Source: Microbulbifer sp. MKSA007 (lineage in GTDB: Bacteria > Pseudomonadota > Gammaproteobacteria > Pseudomonadales > Cellvibrionaceae). From it: a stretch of 64,000 nucleotides of DNA. The stretch is from contig CP128433.1 of NCBI GenBank assembly GCA_032615215.1, positions 1,881,501-1,945,500 on the forward strand, read 5' to 3'. The number at the start of each line of letters is the position of its first letter. The stretch's first letter is position 1. The notes under the pieces are model-generated. The model made no database searches and was not told the origin of the DNA. It saw only the letters and a program-made list of their open reading frames with translations. A program made the position numbers and the translations under genes. This document shows, piece by piece, positions 25,989 to 35,020 of the stretch.

Positions 25989-27092
25989 TTACAGAGCACT
26001 TTGATTTAATTCCATTCCCATATTGTGGGAGGTGGTAAATAGATGGCGACGTCTGACAACGGCGTCAGAAAGCATCTCTAACGCCTGATAAGTATCCTTC
26101 CAGCCGATACAAGCATCAGTAACCGATTGTCCGTAGGTCATCTTGTCCCAGGGGCAAATCTTTTGGCTTCCTTCTTCGAGGAAGCTCTCAATCATTACAG
26201 CTGAGATATTTCTTTGCCCTGTACTGATTTGATCGCAGAGAGACTCCGCAACAATCATTTGAATACTATGTATTTTCTGGCTGTTGCCGTGGCTGCAATC
26301 CACCATAATGCCGGTGGGGAGCGATGCATAATCAAGCTGAGATATCGCCTGTTCTATGTCCTCAGCATGGTAATTGGGCCTTCTTCCTCCACGAAGAATT
26401 AAGTGGCAGTTGGGGTTGCCTGTAGACTGAACAGCTTCAAGTTTTCCATTGCGGATTGTGGTACAGAATATCTGTTGAAATTGAGCTGCCTGAATCGCAT
26501 CCATTGCAACTTTGACATTTCCGTCAGTACTATTTTTAAAACCGATAGGACAGGGAAGTGCAGAGGCTAATTCCCGGTGTGTTTGTGATTCCGTGGTACG
26601 AGCGCCGATAGCTCCCCAGGAAATCAAATCTGCTATGTAGAGTGCATTCAGCGGGCACAGGAATTCAGTGGCAGCCCCTAATTCCAGTGCATTGATGTTG
26701 AGCAATAACTCCCTGGCTTTAGTGAGCCCGGTATGCATATCGGCGCTGCCATCCAAATGAGGATCATAAATAAAACCTTTCCAGCCTACAGTAGTACGCG
26801 GTTTCTCAAAATATGTACGCATGACAAGACAAAGACTGCTTTCAAACTGGTTTTGAATTTCGGACAGTTTTTGCGCATAGTCTAGCGCAGCTTCAGGGTC
26901 GTGAATTGAGCACGGACCGACCACAACCAGTAGGCGGTCATCTTCACCGCTTAGTATTCTGGCAACCTGGTGGCGAGTTCGCTCGATCGCTAAAGCGGTA
27001 TCAGACGGGCAGGGCATTTTTTGGATTAGCTCGTCATTACCCGGGAGTTTCATATGAGTCCGTGCGCTCAGAATAGCTGGAACGTCAGACAT
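25989..27092 (-). CDS. class I DAHP synthase (3-deoxy-7-phosphoheptulonate synthase)
   Basis: This is the first enzyme of the shikimate pathway, condensing phosphoenolpyruvate and erythrose 4-phosphate. The 367-residue product shows the AroFGH-type core: VVGPCSIHDP, MRTYFEKPRTTVGWKG, GARTTESQTHRE, FKNSTDG and MVDCSHGNS. It lies 52 bases after a phosphopantetheinyl transferase gene in the same direction. This pairing suggests extra chorismate supply for an aryl-containing siderophore or similar metabolite; the assembly-line genes are not in the window. I cannot tell which amino acid, if any, inhibits it. Confidence 0.92.
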   Translation of the reverse strand: MSDVPAILSARTHMKLPGNDELIQKMPCPSDTALAIERTRHQVARILSGEDDRLLVVVGPCSIHDPEAALDYAQKLSEIQNQFESSLCLVMRTYFEKPRTTVGWKGFIYDPHLDGSADMHTGLTKARELLLNINALELGAATEFLCPLNALYIADLISWGAIGARTTESQTHRELASALPCPIGFKNSTDGNVKVAMDAIQAAQFQQIFCTTIRNGKLEAVQSTGNPNCHLILRGGRRPNYHAEDIEQAISQLDYASLPTGIMVDCSHGNSQKIHSIQMIVAESLCDQISTGQRNISAVMIESFLEEGSQKICPWDKMTYGQSVTDACIGWKDTYQALEMLSDAVVRRRHLFTTSHNMGMELNQSAL

Positions 27093-27144
27093 AAAATGGT
27101 CCTTCTCTTCTTAACGAAAGTACTGTCGGTATAGTCGGTGGTGA

Positions 27145-27867
27145 TTAATATTCAACGACACTTAATATGCCGCCTTGATGCGGTTGAAAGATGGCTGTAT
27201 AGGTGCTTCCACTGAGAACTCTGGGGGAGAGGTCCTGCAAAATTCTTAGTTCTAACTTTTGTTGCTGGGGCGATACTGAAGTAATTTCAACATCCAGAAA
27301 GTCAAAGTACTTTCCGACTTTTGGGTATAGCGCCTTGAAAAAGCTTTCTTTCACTGAGAAAGCTATTGTTAGCCACTGTTCCAAAGGAAAACCGCTCTCT
27401 GATAGTAGTCTTACTTCTGAATTACTGACTATATTGTGTTTGATTTCTTCGGCAGTCTTATCTGAAATAATTGTTTCATAATCAATTCCAAGCCCTTCAG
27501 ATGTAGTGCTGGCTGCACAGATTGCTCGATTGCTAGCATGGGTAATAGAAGCTCGTACACCCTTTGGCCATACCGGGCAGCGGTTTTTTCCTACAGGGAT
27601 TTCCTCTACGGGCATACCCAGCTTACTGAGGGCAAAGTGAGCACAGGCTCGCCCAGCAAGAAATTCGGCCTGTCGGGACGGGACTGCGTTGTTTAATGCA
27701 TCTGAAAAAGGAATATTAAGCAGTTCAAAAAACGAGTCACAATAGTTTCTCACGCTAAAAGTGGTTTCTATCAGGCAACCAGAAAAGTGATTGGACTCGA
27801 TATTTTGAAACCCACCTAAAAACGCAGATATTGAGTTGTAACTATCACTAAAGGGGTCCTGGTTCAT
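27145..27867 (-). CDS. EntD-type 4'-phosphopantetheinyl transferase
   Basis: This enzyme would load the phosphopantetheine arm onto carrier domains of non-ribosomal peptide or polyketide synthases. The 240-residue protein has the Sfp/EntD marks: ASITHA with H110, GIDYE with D129 and E131 for magnesium, and FSVKESFFKALYP with K173, E174 and K178. The N-terminal FLAGRACAHFAL segment is typical of EntD. It sits between an unknown gene (22 bases upstream) and a DAHP synthase gene, behind a Fur-like site. Confidence 0.9.
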   Translation of the reverse strand: MNQDPFSDSYNSISAFLGGFQNIESNHFSGCLIETTFSVRNYCDSFFELLNIPFSDALNNAVPSRQAEFLAGRACAHFALSKLGMPVEEIPVGKNRCPVWPKGVRASITHASNRAICAASTTSEGLGIDYETIISDKTAEEIKHNIVSNSEVRLLSESGFPLEQWLTIAFSVKESFFKALYPKVGKYFDFLDVEITSVSPQQQKLELRILQDLSPRVLSGSTYTAIFQPHQGGILSVVEY

Positions 27868-27889
27868 GATGTCGTAGCTTCTTCAGTAT

Positions 27890-28321
27890 CTATATTTTTT
27901 CGTCTTGAGGGAGGTGCTTGGCGGAGAGGTTCTTCTCTGTGATTTTTTCATATACCGCACTCTTTAAGCCATTTGATCCTAGAGGGTTAGCAATAACAAT
28001 ACCAACTGTTGCAGAGAAAAAATAAAGAGTCCCGGCCATAGAGGCAAGTATTTTATCTAGAATACTAACCTTCAAATTACCAAAGGTATTGCCTGTGAAA
28101 TATTGGGTATCACATAGGCTGTTTGTTTGACCATGGTGCTGTATTTGGTTCTCATTCTCAATGTGAGTTAGCGTCGCTTCCCAGTTGGAACCGATCCATG
28201 TTTTTATGATGGGAATTAAGCGATAGCTGCTCACCCATTGCTTCTTTACCTTCGAACTTTGCGGCTGGCTGTGAAGCCCAAAAAGAATTGGAGCGGTAAG
28301 AGAAAATAAATTTGAGTTCAT
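27890..28321 (-). CDS. hypothetical protein, first gene of the PPTase operon
   Basis: The product of about 143 residues has no recognised family. It has one hydrophobic segment near residues 95-115 (ILASMAGTLYFFSATVGIVIA) and is otherwise polar. The frame opens at 28363; ATG 28321 is preferred because its N terminus (NSNLFSLTAPILFGLH) looks more natural, but this is weak. Its 22-base spacing to the PPTase gene and the Fur-like box just upstream suggest a real operon member. Confidence 0.4.
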   Translation of the reverse strand: MNSNLFSLTAPILFGLHSQPQSSKVKKQWVSSYRLIPIIKTWIGSNWEATLTHIENENQIQHHGQTNSLCDTQYFTGNTFGNLKVSILDKILASMAGTLYFFSATVGIVIANPLGSNGLKSAVYEKITEKNLSAKHLPQDEKI

Positions 28322-28445
28322 GACAGCAGTAATGACAGTCCCTGTGTTTCTAAACTTAAGCAATATATATAGGGTCTATCCCCGATATTAATTTTTAAGA
28401 AGAAGTAATGATGGGGCACTAGGCTACCCCAGTCAGGCACTAAAC

Positions 28446-28464
28446 GCAAATAAAAATTATTATC
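28446..28464 (-). promoter_or_regulatory. candidate Fur box upstream of the PPTase/DAHP synthase operon
   Basis: Read on the minus strand the site is GATAATAATTTTTATTTGC, which I count as 13 of 19 matches to the consensus GATAATGATAATCATTATC, with the left half perfect. It lies about 80 bases upstream of the open frame that begins the operon, so iron-controlled repression is plausible. Confidence 0.45.
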
Positions 28465-29390
28465 ATTTGGGGTTGGTGATGTGGCGCCGCATTTTCTTCC
28501 AAGCCCAGGAATTGGTTAATTTCCAGCTTCTCTTGCTGACTATTTTTTATCCACTACCTCCTGTGTGGGGTTGTGAATCAATGAGTTTTCTGCAGAAATT
28601 AACTAGCGGGCAGCTCAGGTTGCTACTGATGGCATCAAGTGGCTTTATGAGTAGATGTTATGGGTTGTTTGCCAAGGCTAAGATGGCAGGAATTCGCAAT
28701 TCTGTGGGGGCGCTTACCTCTATTCCCCATAGCCGATTTTTTTTGTAAAAATAGAGCTTCAGTATTTGATTTCTATATTAAATTTCCGTGTGCTGAATAT
28801 GGTTATTAGACCATTTCCATGGATATTATTAACCCTAATGAGGTTGCCTGTATTTGTAAGGGCTTGCTAACTGATGGCTTGGGGTCGGATATTCTGGCCA
28901 ATGCAGTGGTATTCTTTAGGTTGGGGTATAACCGACCTGATATTTAATGAGCGGGAGGACCGCTTATTGATAAGTGTCACAGCTACTTTGCTTGATGAAA
29001 GAGCTGGTTCACCATTTTATGAGTGTGAAAAAGTGGTCAAAGGCCAAAAATCATATCTCAATCGTTTTACTTTTACGCATTTACATTTCGATTATGAATG
29101 AGCTAATTTATTTAGCGTTTCTATTTTAATTTACTCTGTTTTATTGCTCGTTTTCGACAATATGTCCCTTTTTGCTGTGCTTTTGTCTTTATGTGTTTTT
29201 TGGGGGAGTGCAGGAAACTATTTTTCTTGAAAGGTAGCCTCCCAAGTTATCACGATATCAACCATTGTAACTATAACTTTACTTTTTAATCTCCTTCGCC
29301 TCTCACTTTATCTTATTTCTGGTTTTTCTTTTCACTGAAGCTTGGTAGGGTTGCGCGCGATTCAATCCATATTCCTTGGGGAGGGATGTT
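28465..29390. other. degenerate region with short open frames
   Basis: Over 900 bases lacking a convincing gene. Short plus-strand frames at 28467-28748 (93 codons), 28819-28947 (42 codons) and 28874-29101 (75 codons) have protein-like stretches but no recognisable domain, and the last two overlap in different frames. I read the stretch as decayed coding DNA. The end of it holds the ribosome binding site of the FG-GAP gene. Confidence 0.3.
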
Positions 29391-31082
29391 GTGAAGTTTA
29401 AAAGCAGTTCGGTAGTTATTGCATGTGGTGTGATCTTGAGCGCTTGTGGGGGCGGCTCATCTGGCGGAGGTTCCTCGATCTCAGAGGCGGCGACTCCTTA
29501 CCTATATTTCAACTCAGCAAAAGTGTTCACTTTTGAATGGTCGGATGTTGAAGGGGCTACCTATTATCAACTTCTTGAGAACAAAGATGGGCAATCTGGC
29601 TATGAAGTAGTTAGCGATAAAATTTCTGCAGGTTCTGAAGTCGTAGAAATTAAGGTGCCTCTATTTGAGCGATTGAATGCTCGCTATATATTGCAAAGCT
29701 GTGATGATACAACTTGCCTGGATTCAAATGAAATATCGATTGATGAGGAAGTTGTCGATAGTATTGGTTATTTCAAGGCTGGTAATGCCGAAGCCGGTGA
29801 CCAGTTTGGTTGGTCCGTTGCGATTAGTGACGACGGCTCTACCATAGCTGTTGGTGCGACTGGCGAAGATAGTAATGAGTTAAATGAATTTAATAATGCA
29901 GCTAGCGGGTCGGGGGCTGTATATATTTTTGATTATGGTGAAGATGGTTGGGTTTACCGAGCTGTTTTAAAAGCTTTAGAGGTTGAAAGTGGAGCTGCAT
30001 TTGGATCTGCAGTGAGTCTCAGTGGCGACGGAAATACGTTGGCTGTTGGTGCCTATAAAGAAAATGGTGAGGATGATAACTTTTCGGCTGGCGCAGTACA
30101 TATATTCACCCGTGAGGATTTGGAGTGGACTCACAGCGCTAAATTAAGAGCAGATAATCATGGCTATTATGATTTCTTTGGTCGGGCGTTGAGTTTAAGT
30201 GATAATGGAACAACCTTGGCAGTAGCAGCCCCATATGAAGATAGTAGTGCTACCGGTGTTAATAGCGGCCCTGATAATGACGAAGCTCTAGATTCTGGTG
30301 CAGTGTATATCTTCCAGTATTCTGGGGTTGAGTGGAGTCAAGAAGCTTATTTGAAGGCAAGTGATAGTAATTCAAATATGGACTTCGGTTCATCCGTTAG
30401 CTTGAGTGATGATGGTTCCATTCTCGCGGTTGGTGCTATTGGTGGGCATGGTGGCAGGGGAGCAACTTATATTTTCTCCAATAATGGTGGCTGGGCTCAA
30501 CAACAGTTGCTTACTGCAGATAGTGCAAGAGTGGGTGATCGTTTTGGTTGGGATGTTAGTTTTAGTAGCGACGGCAACCTGCTCGCTGTGGGCGCCCCAC
30601 TTCAGGCAGGTGCTTCAGAGGACCCTGATGATCGCGATGGCTTCAATAATGGTGCTGTCTATCTATTTTCATATGAGGAGGATTCTTGGTACCAAAGTGC
30701 CTACCTTAAAGCGAGTAACACCGATGAAGATGATGCTTTTGGTACGTCTATTAGCCTGAACAATGACGGCTCATTGCTTGCGGTAGGTGCTCAGGAGAGT
30801 AGTGCTGGTGTAGGTTTCTATGCTGATAGCACTGACAACTCGGCATCTAGGGCGGGCGCGGCCTATATGTATTCGATGGTTGATGGGCAGTGGATTGAGA
30901 GTACTTACTTGAAAGCCAATAACACCGATGAGCGTGACTACTTTGGAACTTCAATCGCTTTAAGTGGTGACGGGGATACCCTAGTTGTGGGTGCTCCAGA
31001 GGAGCAGGGTTCGGATACTGGACTTATGGCTGATCCAGATTTGAATGATGCGGATGCTGCGGGAGCTATTTATGTCTACTAG
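29391..31082 (+). CDS. FG-GAP repeat lipoprotein (beta-propeller)
   Basis: This 563-residue protein is predicted to be exported and lipidated (ILSACGGGSSGGG, lipobox LSAC), so it faces the periplasm or the cell surface. After an Ig-like segment (about residues 30-115) it has seven copies of an FG-GAP-type repeat, each reading roughly D.FG.S.SLS.DG..LAVGA, spaced 50-70 residues apart. The repeats should close as a seven-bladed propeller. Acidic Asp/Asn-rich loops suggest calcium binding. GTG 29391 is used because GGAGGGA lies just upstream; the TTG at 29376 would include that site. Rhs debris follows directly. The ligand is unknown. Confidence 0.8.
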   Translation: MKFKSSSVVIACGVILSACGGGSSGGGSSISEAATPYLYFNSAKVFTFEWSDVEGATYYQLLENKDGQSGYEVVSDKISAGSEVVEIKVPLFERLNARYILQSCDDTTCLDSNEISIDEEVVDSIGYFKAGNAEAGDQFGWSVAISDDGSTIAVGATGEDSNELNEFNNAASGSGAVYIFDYGEDGWVYRAVLKALEVESGAAFGSAVSLSGDGNTLAVGAYKENGEDDNFSAGAVHIFTREDLEWTHSAKLRADNHGYYDFFGRALSLSDNGTTLAVAAPYEDSSATGVNSGPDNDEALDSGAVYIFQYSGVEWSQEAYLKASDSNSNMDFGSSVSLSDDGSILAVGAIGGHGGRGATYIFSNNGGWAQQQLLTADSARVGDRFGWDVSFSSDGNLLAVGAPLQAGASEDPDDRDGFNNGAVYLFSYEEDSWYQSAYLKASNTDEDDAFGTSISLNNDGSLLAVGAQESSAGVGFYADSTDNSASRAGAAYMYSMVDGQWIESTYLKANNTDERDYFGTSIALSGDGDTLVVGAPEEQGSDTGLMADPDLNDADAAGAIYVY

Positions 31083-31188
31083 TTAGACGATACCTTTCTT
31101 GATCTATAAGAATACTTCTATATCAGTTGGACTCATGTTCGTGGGTCCAACTATACCTCATCTGTTCTTCGATGCTTTTAGCTCTATG

Positions 31189-31766
31189 GATTATGGCAAT
31201 GGCATCAGTCAGAGTTACAGCTTAGGTTTGGATTACCGGCTGGAAATTGTGAGTACCTAAAGGATCGGGAATTTATCTTCGACAAGCTAAACTGGCTTAT
31301 GAATGAGGGCTTTGCCCAGGGAGAAAACAGCTATTACTACGATTCGGTGGGCAATCGCACCCAGCAGGATGCGACCAGGACGAATATTATGAGAGCAGTA
31401 TTGTTTATAGTTATGAAGCCAGCACCAATCGCTTTAAGGCCTATAACGAAAGCAGCGTATTTAAAGGCGCCTAATACTATATTGCGTTTAGCCAGCGAGT
31501 GTGCACAGATAAAGGGTGGTGAGGTTGAGTATTATTGTAGCTACTAATGGAATTATGATCCGAATTTTGGGTGGTTTATCCAGAGTGATTCGATTGGGTT
31601 GGATGATGGGCCGAATGCCTATGCATATGTAGCTAGCAATCCAGTAGCGTGCTTTGGTTCAGGTGGCTTGAGCAGGAGGGGGAGTCTCGGCGTCGACTAC
31701 AAATTCTCTACAGAGGATAATCAATGCACTGGTGCGCAGTCATATTCAAAAAATACAAGCTTATAA
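31189..31766 (+). pseudogene. Rhs/YD-repeat protein remnant
   Basis: Several typical Rhs pieces occur in disconnected frames. At 31189 the peptide DYGNGISQSYSLGLDYRL is a YD-repeat. At about 31329 YYYDSVGNRTQQ follows. A frame change then gives SIVYSYEASTNRFKAYNES. The conserved core end appears at 31548 as NYDPNFGWFIQSDSIGLDDG and runs to NAYAYVASNP, directly after an in-frame TAA at 31545. The variable tail ends at the TAA at 31764-31766. At least one frameshift and several stops show the gene is dead. The large N-terminal part is absent. Confidence 0.75.
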
Positions 31767-32185
31767 CCTATTTTATCGTTATGGTGTACATGCTCCCTAC
31801 TCAAATGTAGGAGTTTAGCAGTTACAAGTGACACTGTTTCGATGTTAGATAGGTCAATGCTATTTAGGGTTGACTAAGCAAGGGCGTATACCATTGCAAA
31901 ACCACCACAGTATCTCTGACCAAAATGAAACAGCCATCAGTAAAACCCGCTCACTTTGGTGCCTGGTGTAAATTAAAGAGCAAGTCTTTACAAGCAATTT
32001 ATGTTAGGGAATCACTCTGGTCCAAACTCTAGTATTTACAGCAGGGGTGTAAATAGAATGCTAACCAGTGCTGGTTAGGGGTAGTAGGTTACTCTTTAGG
32101 GCGTACATCAAGCGGTGCAAGCAATTCAATAAGGTATTACTTATGGTATTGTAAGGCCACATAACACTAGGTAGGTTTTTATTCC
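31767..32185. other. intergenic between Rhs remnant and Imm11-type gene
   Basis: No gene is recognised. Position between a toxin tail and an immunity gene suggests decayed toxin-cassette DNA, but I see no protein match. Confidence 0.3.
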
Positions 32186-32740
32186 ATGAGAAAATTTTTT
32201 GAGCTAATGCCTGATGCGGGCTTAAAAGGTTATTCATATGTTGATAATTATTATTTAGGGGGTTTTGACCGACTATCTATTATTCAGGCTAAACGTTGTA
32301 ATCAAGATGAGCTTTCCAGGGTGAAGATTTGTATTGAGGATACGAATCTTCAGCTTGCTGATTTTATGGGAGGTGTGATTGATTGGCCTACTTTGTCAGA
32401 TAAGTTTTTTAATTTGATTAAAGATATAATCTTTTCTGATGTGCAAGTTTTAGATCTTCCTCTTTTTTCACAGGCTACAGGTGGAGAGATAAAAGGGTAT
32501 CGCTTATTAAATATCTTAAGCTTAGTAGATTGTGTAGATAAAAGCAGATCCCTGGTGACTCCAGGGATTAGAGGTGAGGACATCATTACCGAACTATACA
32601 TTCATTCTAACCTTGTTCCGGATGATGTGAATATTTTCCGGATTCCTGATTGCCTCGACGGCATAATTGTTTCTGAAGAGTTCTTGGCAAGAATAAGAGG
32701 TAAAGGGTTGAAAGGTGTCGTAATGAGTGAGGTTAGCTAA
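32186..32740 (+). CDS. Imm11-family (DUF1629-like) immunity protein
   Basis: The 184-residue protein has the plan of the Imm11 family: an N-terminal FELMPDAGLKGY segment, a mid-protein LADFMGGVIDWPTLSDKF block, GYRLLNILSLVDCVDKSRS and a C-terminal IFRIPDCLDGIIVSEEF ending in LKGVV. Members neutralise polymorphic toxins carried at the ends of Rhs or related proteins. It lies 420 bases downstream of an Rhs core remnant and so looks like an orphaned immunity gene. The family call is from memory of the pattern. Confidence 0.65.
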   Translation: MRKFFELMPDAGLKGYSYVDNYYLGGFDRLSIIQAKRCNQDELSRVKICIEDTNLQLADFMGGVIDWPTLSDKFFNLIKDIIFSDVQVLDLPLFSQATGGEIKGYRLLNILSLVDCVDKSRSLVTPGIRGEDIITELYIHSNLVPDDVNIFRIPDCLDGIIVSEEFLARIRGKGLKGVVMSEVS

Positions 32741-34106
32741 TCAGAATAAAAGTGGATGATATTGAAGTGCAAAATAAATATATGCCTGTTTCCCATTGAT
32801 GTAGATACCATTATGGGAAGTAGGTAAATCCCTCTTGAATACTACTTTTTAAGAATCTAATTATAAATTTGGATGTCAGTTTTAATTGGTCGGCACAGTT
32901 TTGGTCGGAAAGTTAAAGGGCGTAGTTTAGATGTTTTTGGAGTGTGAGTTCCGGTTTCTATGTTAAAGGAGGTGCGGCCTTAATGTTTTCACGTGTCTTT
33001 AAGATTATTTTGCTTAAATTTATTTCTCTGTAGTTAGATATGTATTCTCACTTCAATACCGAGTTCCTGACGATTATTGAAGTTGCTAAAAGATTGTTGT
33101 GCTAAACCTGCTGACGCCTACTCACCTTTAAGGTGGCTTACAAAATTCTGGTTGAGATATCGCCAGTGTTGAGGTGATATGATGAGCCGCTCTTGGTTAG
33201 TAGGTATGTTTTTGGCTATAAGGCTCGGTAAATGGAAGAAGTCTTTGGGCTTCTCACCTGAAGCCGACGCACGAATACGCTATTGAATCGAATTATAATC
33301 AGTCATCACAGGCATTGCCGTTACGATTAGTTTCAACCTAAAAATAACCAGGCAGGAGCGCTAATGTGGGCGATGACTTACTGCTTGATGATTTCAGTCT
33401 TACTCTTCACTGTTTCGCAATGTGCATTGAAATGATGAGCTATTTAACTTTTCGGTAACGCTTACTTTCTTCTGCTTCCTCTTCCAGGTAGCAATGTGGT
33501 TGAGAACTTTATTCTTTATTGTTTTCGAAAAGGCACAGGTAAAGTCCAGTTTAAACGGCTGCTGTTGGTTTTTGGTAATAGTTTCCCAGATCCGAAACAT
33601 TAAAAAATATAGGCGCGAAAATAATCTTATTGGAATTTATTAAGTTTGTTTTAATGTCAAAGCTGCGTAGAATCGGTAGATATTTTTAGTGTTTTGATCG
33701 TAATTGAGTGAGCCGGTTAAAGAGGCTTTACAGGCTTGAAAGCCCAGAGAGAATCGAGAACTTTCTAAAAGACCCATTCCCTTATAGGAGAACGGTAGCG
33801 TGACATAAGAGTAAGTAAAAGGCGCTAACCCAAGGTGCTACCAACACCCGGGGTCAGCTAACCAAGTTGATAATCTGACTATCAAAATGGCTATATGGAT
33901 AATACGCTAGAAACCCGCTCGTATTCAATAAAGTGGAGTACATTCAGCAGTTTGGGACCAATTCCCAAGTTCTGGAAGTCTAGCGCCCGCCTTTTCCTCT
34001 TCTGTGTCTACTGTCCTCGCGCACCACCCCATATTTCCTCCAAACGTTGAATCACAAGTTCCCCATCCCGGAAGTGCCCAAATTTTGATTATTGAAGGAA
34101 ATGAGT
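32741..34106. other. long AT-rich gap with a possible structured RNA
   Basis: Over 1.3 kb without a supported gene. A 66-codon minus-strand frame at 33400-33600 has no recognisable domain. The only notable signal is the hairpin pair at 33821-33885 listed separately. Confidence 0.35.
33821..33885 (+). ncRNA. possible structured RNA (two hairpins)
   Basis: The first hairpin pairs GCTAACC (33824-33830) with GGTCAGC (33852-33858), one mismatch, and inside it GGTG (33834-33837) with CACC (33845-33848). The second pairs TTGATA (33867-33872) with TATCAA (33880-33885), perfect, around a seven-base loop. No T-tract follows and I know no family it fits. It could be a leader, a small RNA or chance. Strand is arbitrary. 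Confidence 0.25.
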
Positions 34107-34286
34107 ATGTTGATTTTAAAGCGACGGACAGGTGAATATCTAAGAATTGGAGCAAATGTCTCAGTCACAGTGCTGGAGGTAAAAGGTAATCAAGTTAAGA
34201 TAGGCATAAGCGCACCCAAGTCACTGCCTATCCATCGTGAAGAAGTCTATGTGAGGATCAAAAAGAAACAGAAATTGGAGGCTTGA
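34107..34286 (+). CDS. csrA: CsrA/RsmA-type RNA-binding regulator
   Basis: CsrA binds GGA-containing hairpins in mRNA leaders and controls translation and stability. The 59-residue product keeps the key residues: L4 in MLILKRR, the VTVLEVKGNQVKIGISAP core and R44 in IHREEVYVRI. It differs from the usual housekeeping CsrA (GEYLRIGANVS in place of GETLMIGD), so it is likely a second copy. ATG 34107 is chosen because GAAGGA lies seven bases upstream; ATG 34101 is too close. The GGA in this binding site could allow autoregulation. Confidence 0.85.
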   Translation: MLILKRRTGEYLRIGANVSVTVLEVKGNQVKIGISAPKSLPIHREEVYVRIKKKQKLEA

Positions 34287-34540
34287 ATATGTCGTAAGGG
34301 GGACAATTCTGGGGCAAGTGATTAAGATACTAGACTCCAGGGATAAAGTTTTAGCCTTTGGCTTGCAGGCGATATACGCACTCTGGTTCGAGTGTCTCTT
34401 TGCTGCCAAAAGGGTCTTTTGAATATCAAAGCTAGTTAGGTGGCGGAAGGGCTAATTGTTTTCTGTCAGGTGAGCTTTAGAATTCTCCATCTCTTTTGTA
34501 TTACAAGTTGAGCTTGCAATCCTTGCTAAAAATCCGGCTT

Positions 34541-34921
34541 TTATTCATGCCCCTTCGAAGATATCTTCCACCTTATATCCGTACAGTGATATTTCCGAGC
34601 TTCTTTCGAAATTGCACTCAATAGGACTTGGGTAATTTCTTCTTTTCGGTTTGTATCGCAACCCCCGATATATAGCTCATTGATAATAGCTAAGGCCGCC
34701 GAGCTTTCATTTTCTGGAATAATATTAAAGCTGATATACCCCTCAAGATTGTGGTCTTGTTCTACAACCAGCATTTGATGCTCTTTCCTCTGAAACAACC
34801 TATTTTGCAATTCAATTTGGGTAATATGGAAGGAGTCAGTTGAATTATTATGCCTGGCTAAGCAGCGCATCATATTGTAAAGATAGAAACAGTCAGTGGG
34901 GTGGGCATGGCGAACAAACAT
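34541..34921 (-). CDS. GNAT-like acetyltransferase, possibly degenerate
   Basis: The product of about 126 residues begins FVRHAHPTDCFYLYNMM and has the first half of a GNAT fold (MLVVEQDHNLEGYISFNI, INELYIGG). The CoA-binding loop is not a good Q/RxxGxG/A match (GCDTNRKEEITQVLL), and the final YxxxGF block is missing. It may be a divergent or truncated copy. ATG 34921 is preferred over 34975 from the domain start. Confidence 0.5.
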   Translation of the reverse strand: MFVRHAHPTDCFYLYNMMRCLARHNNSTDSFHITQIELQNRLFQRKEHQMLVVEQDHNLEGYISFNIIPENESSAALAIINELYIGGCDTNRKEEITQVLLSAISKEARKYHCTDIRWKISSKGHE

Positions 34922-35020
34922 ATCAGTACCATTTAATCGTATTTCTTTGAGTCGGCGTTTGATAGCTTGACACATCCTTATGCCAAGCTATGTCATCCTG
35001 TAAGGGGCTAACAATAGGAG

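Noticed and set aside
33821..33885. attC or known riboswitch
   Set aside because: The hairpin boxes do not fit attC consensus on either side, and the sequence does not match a riboswitch class I can recognise.
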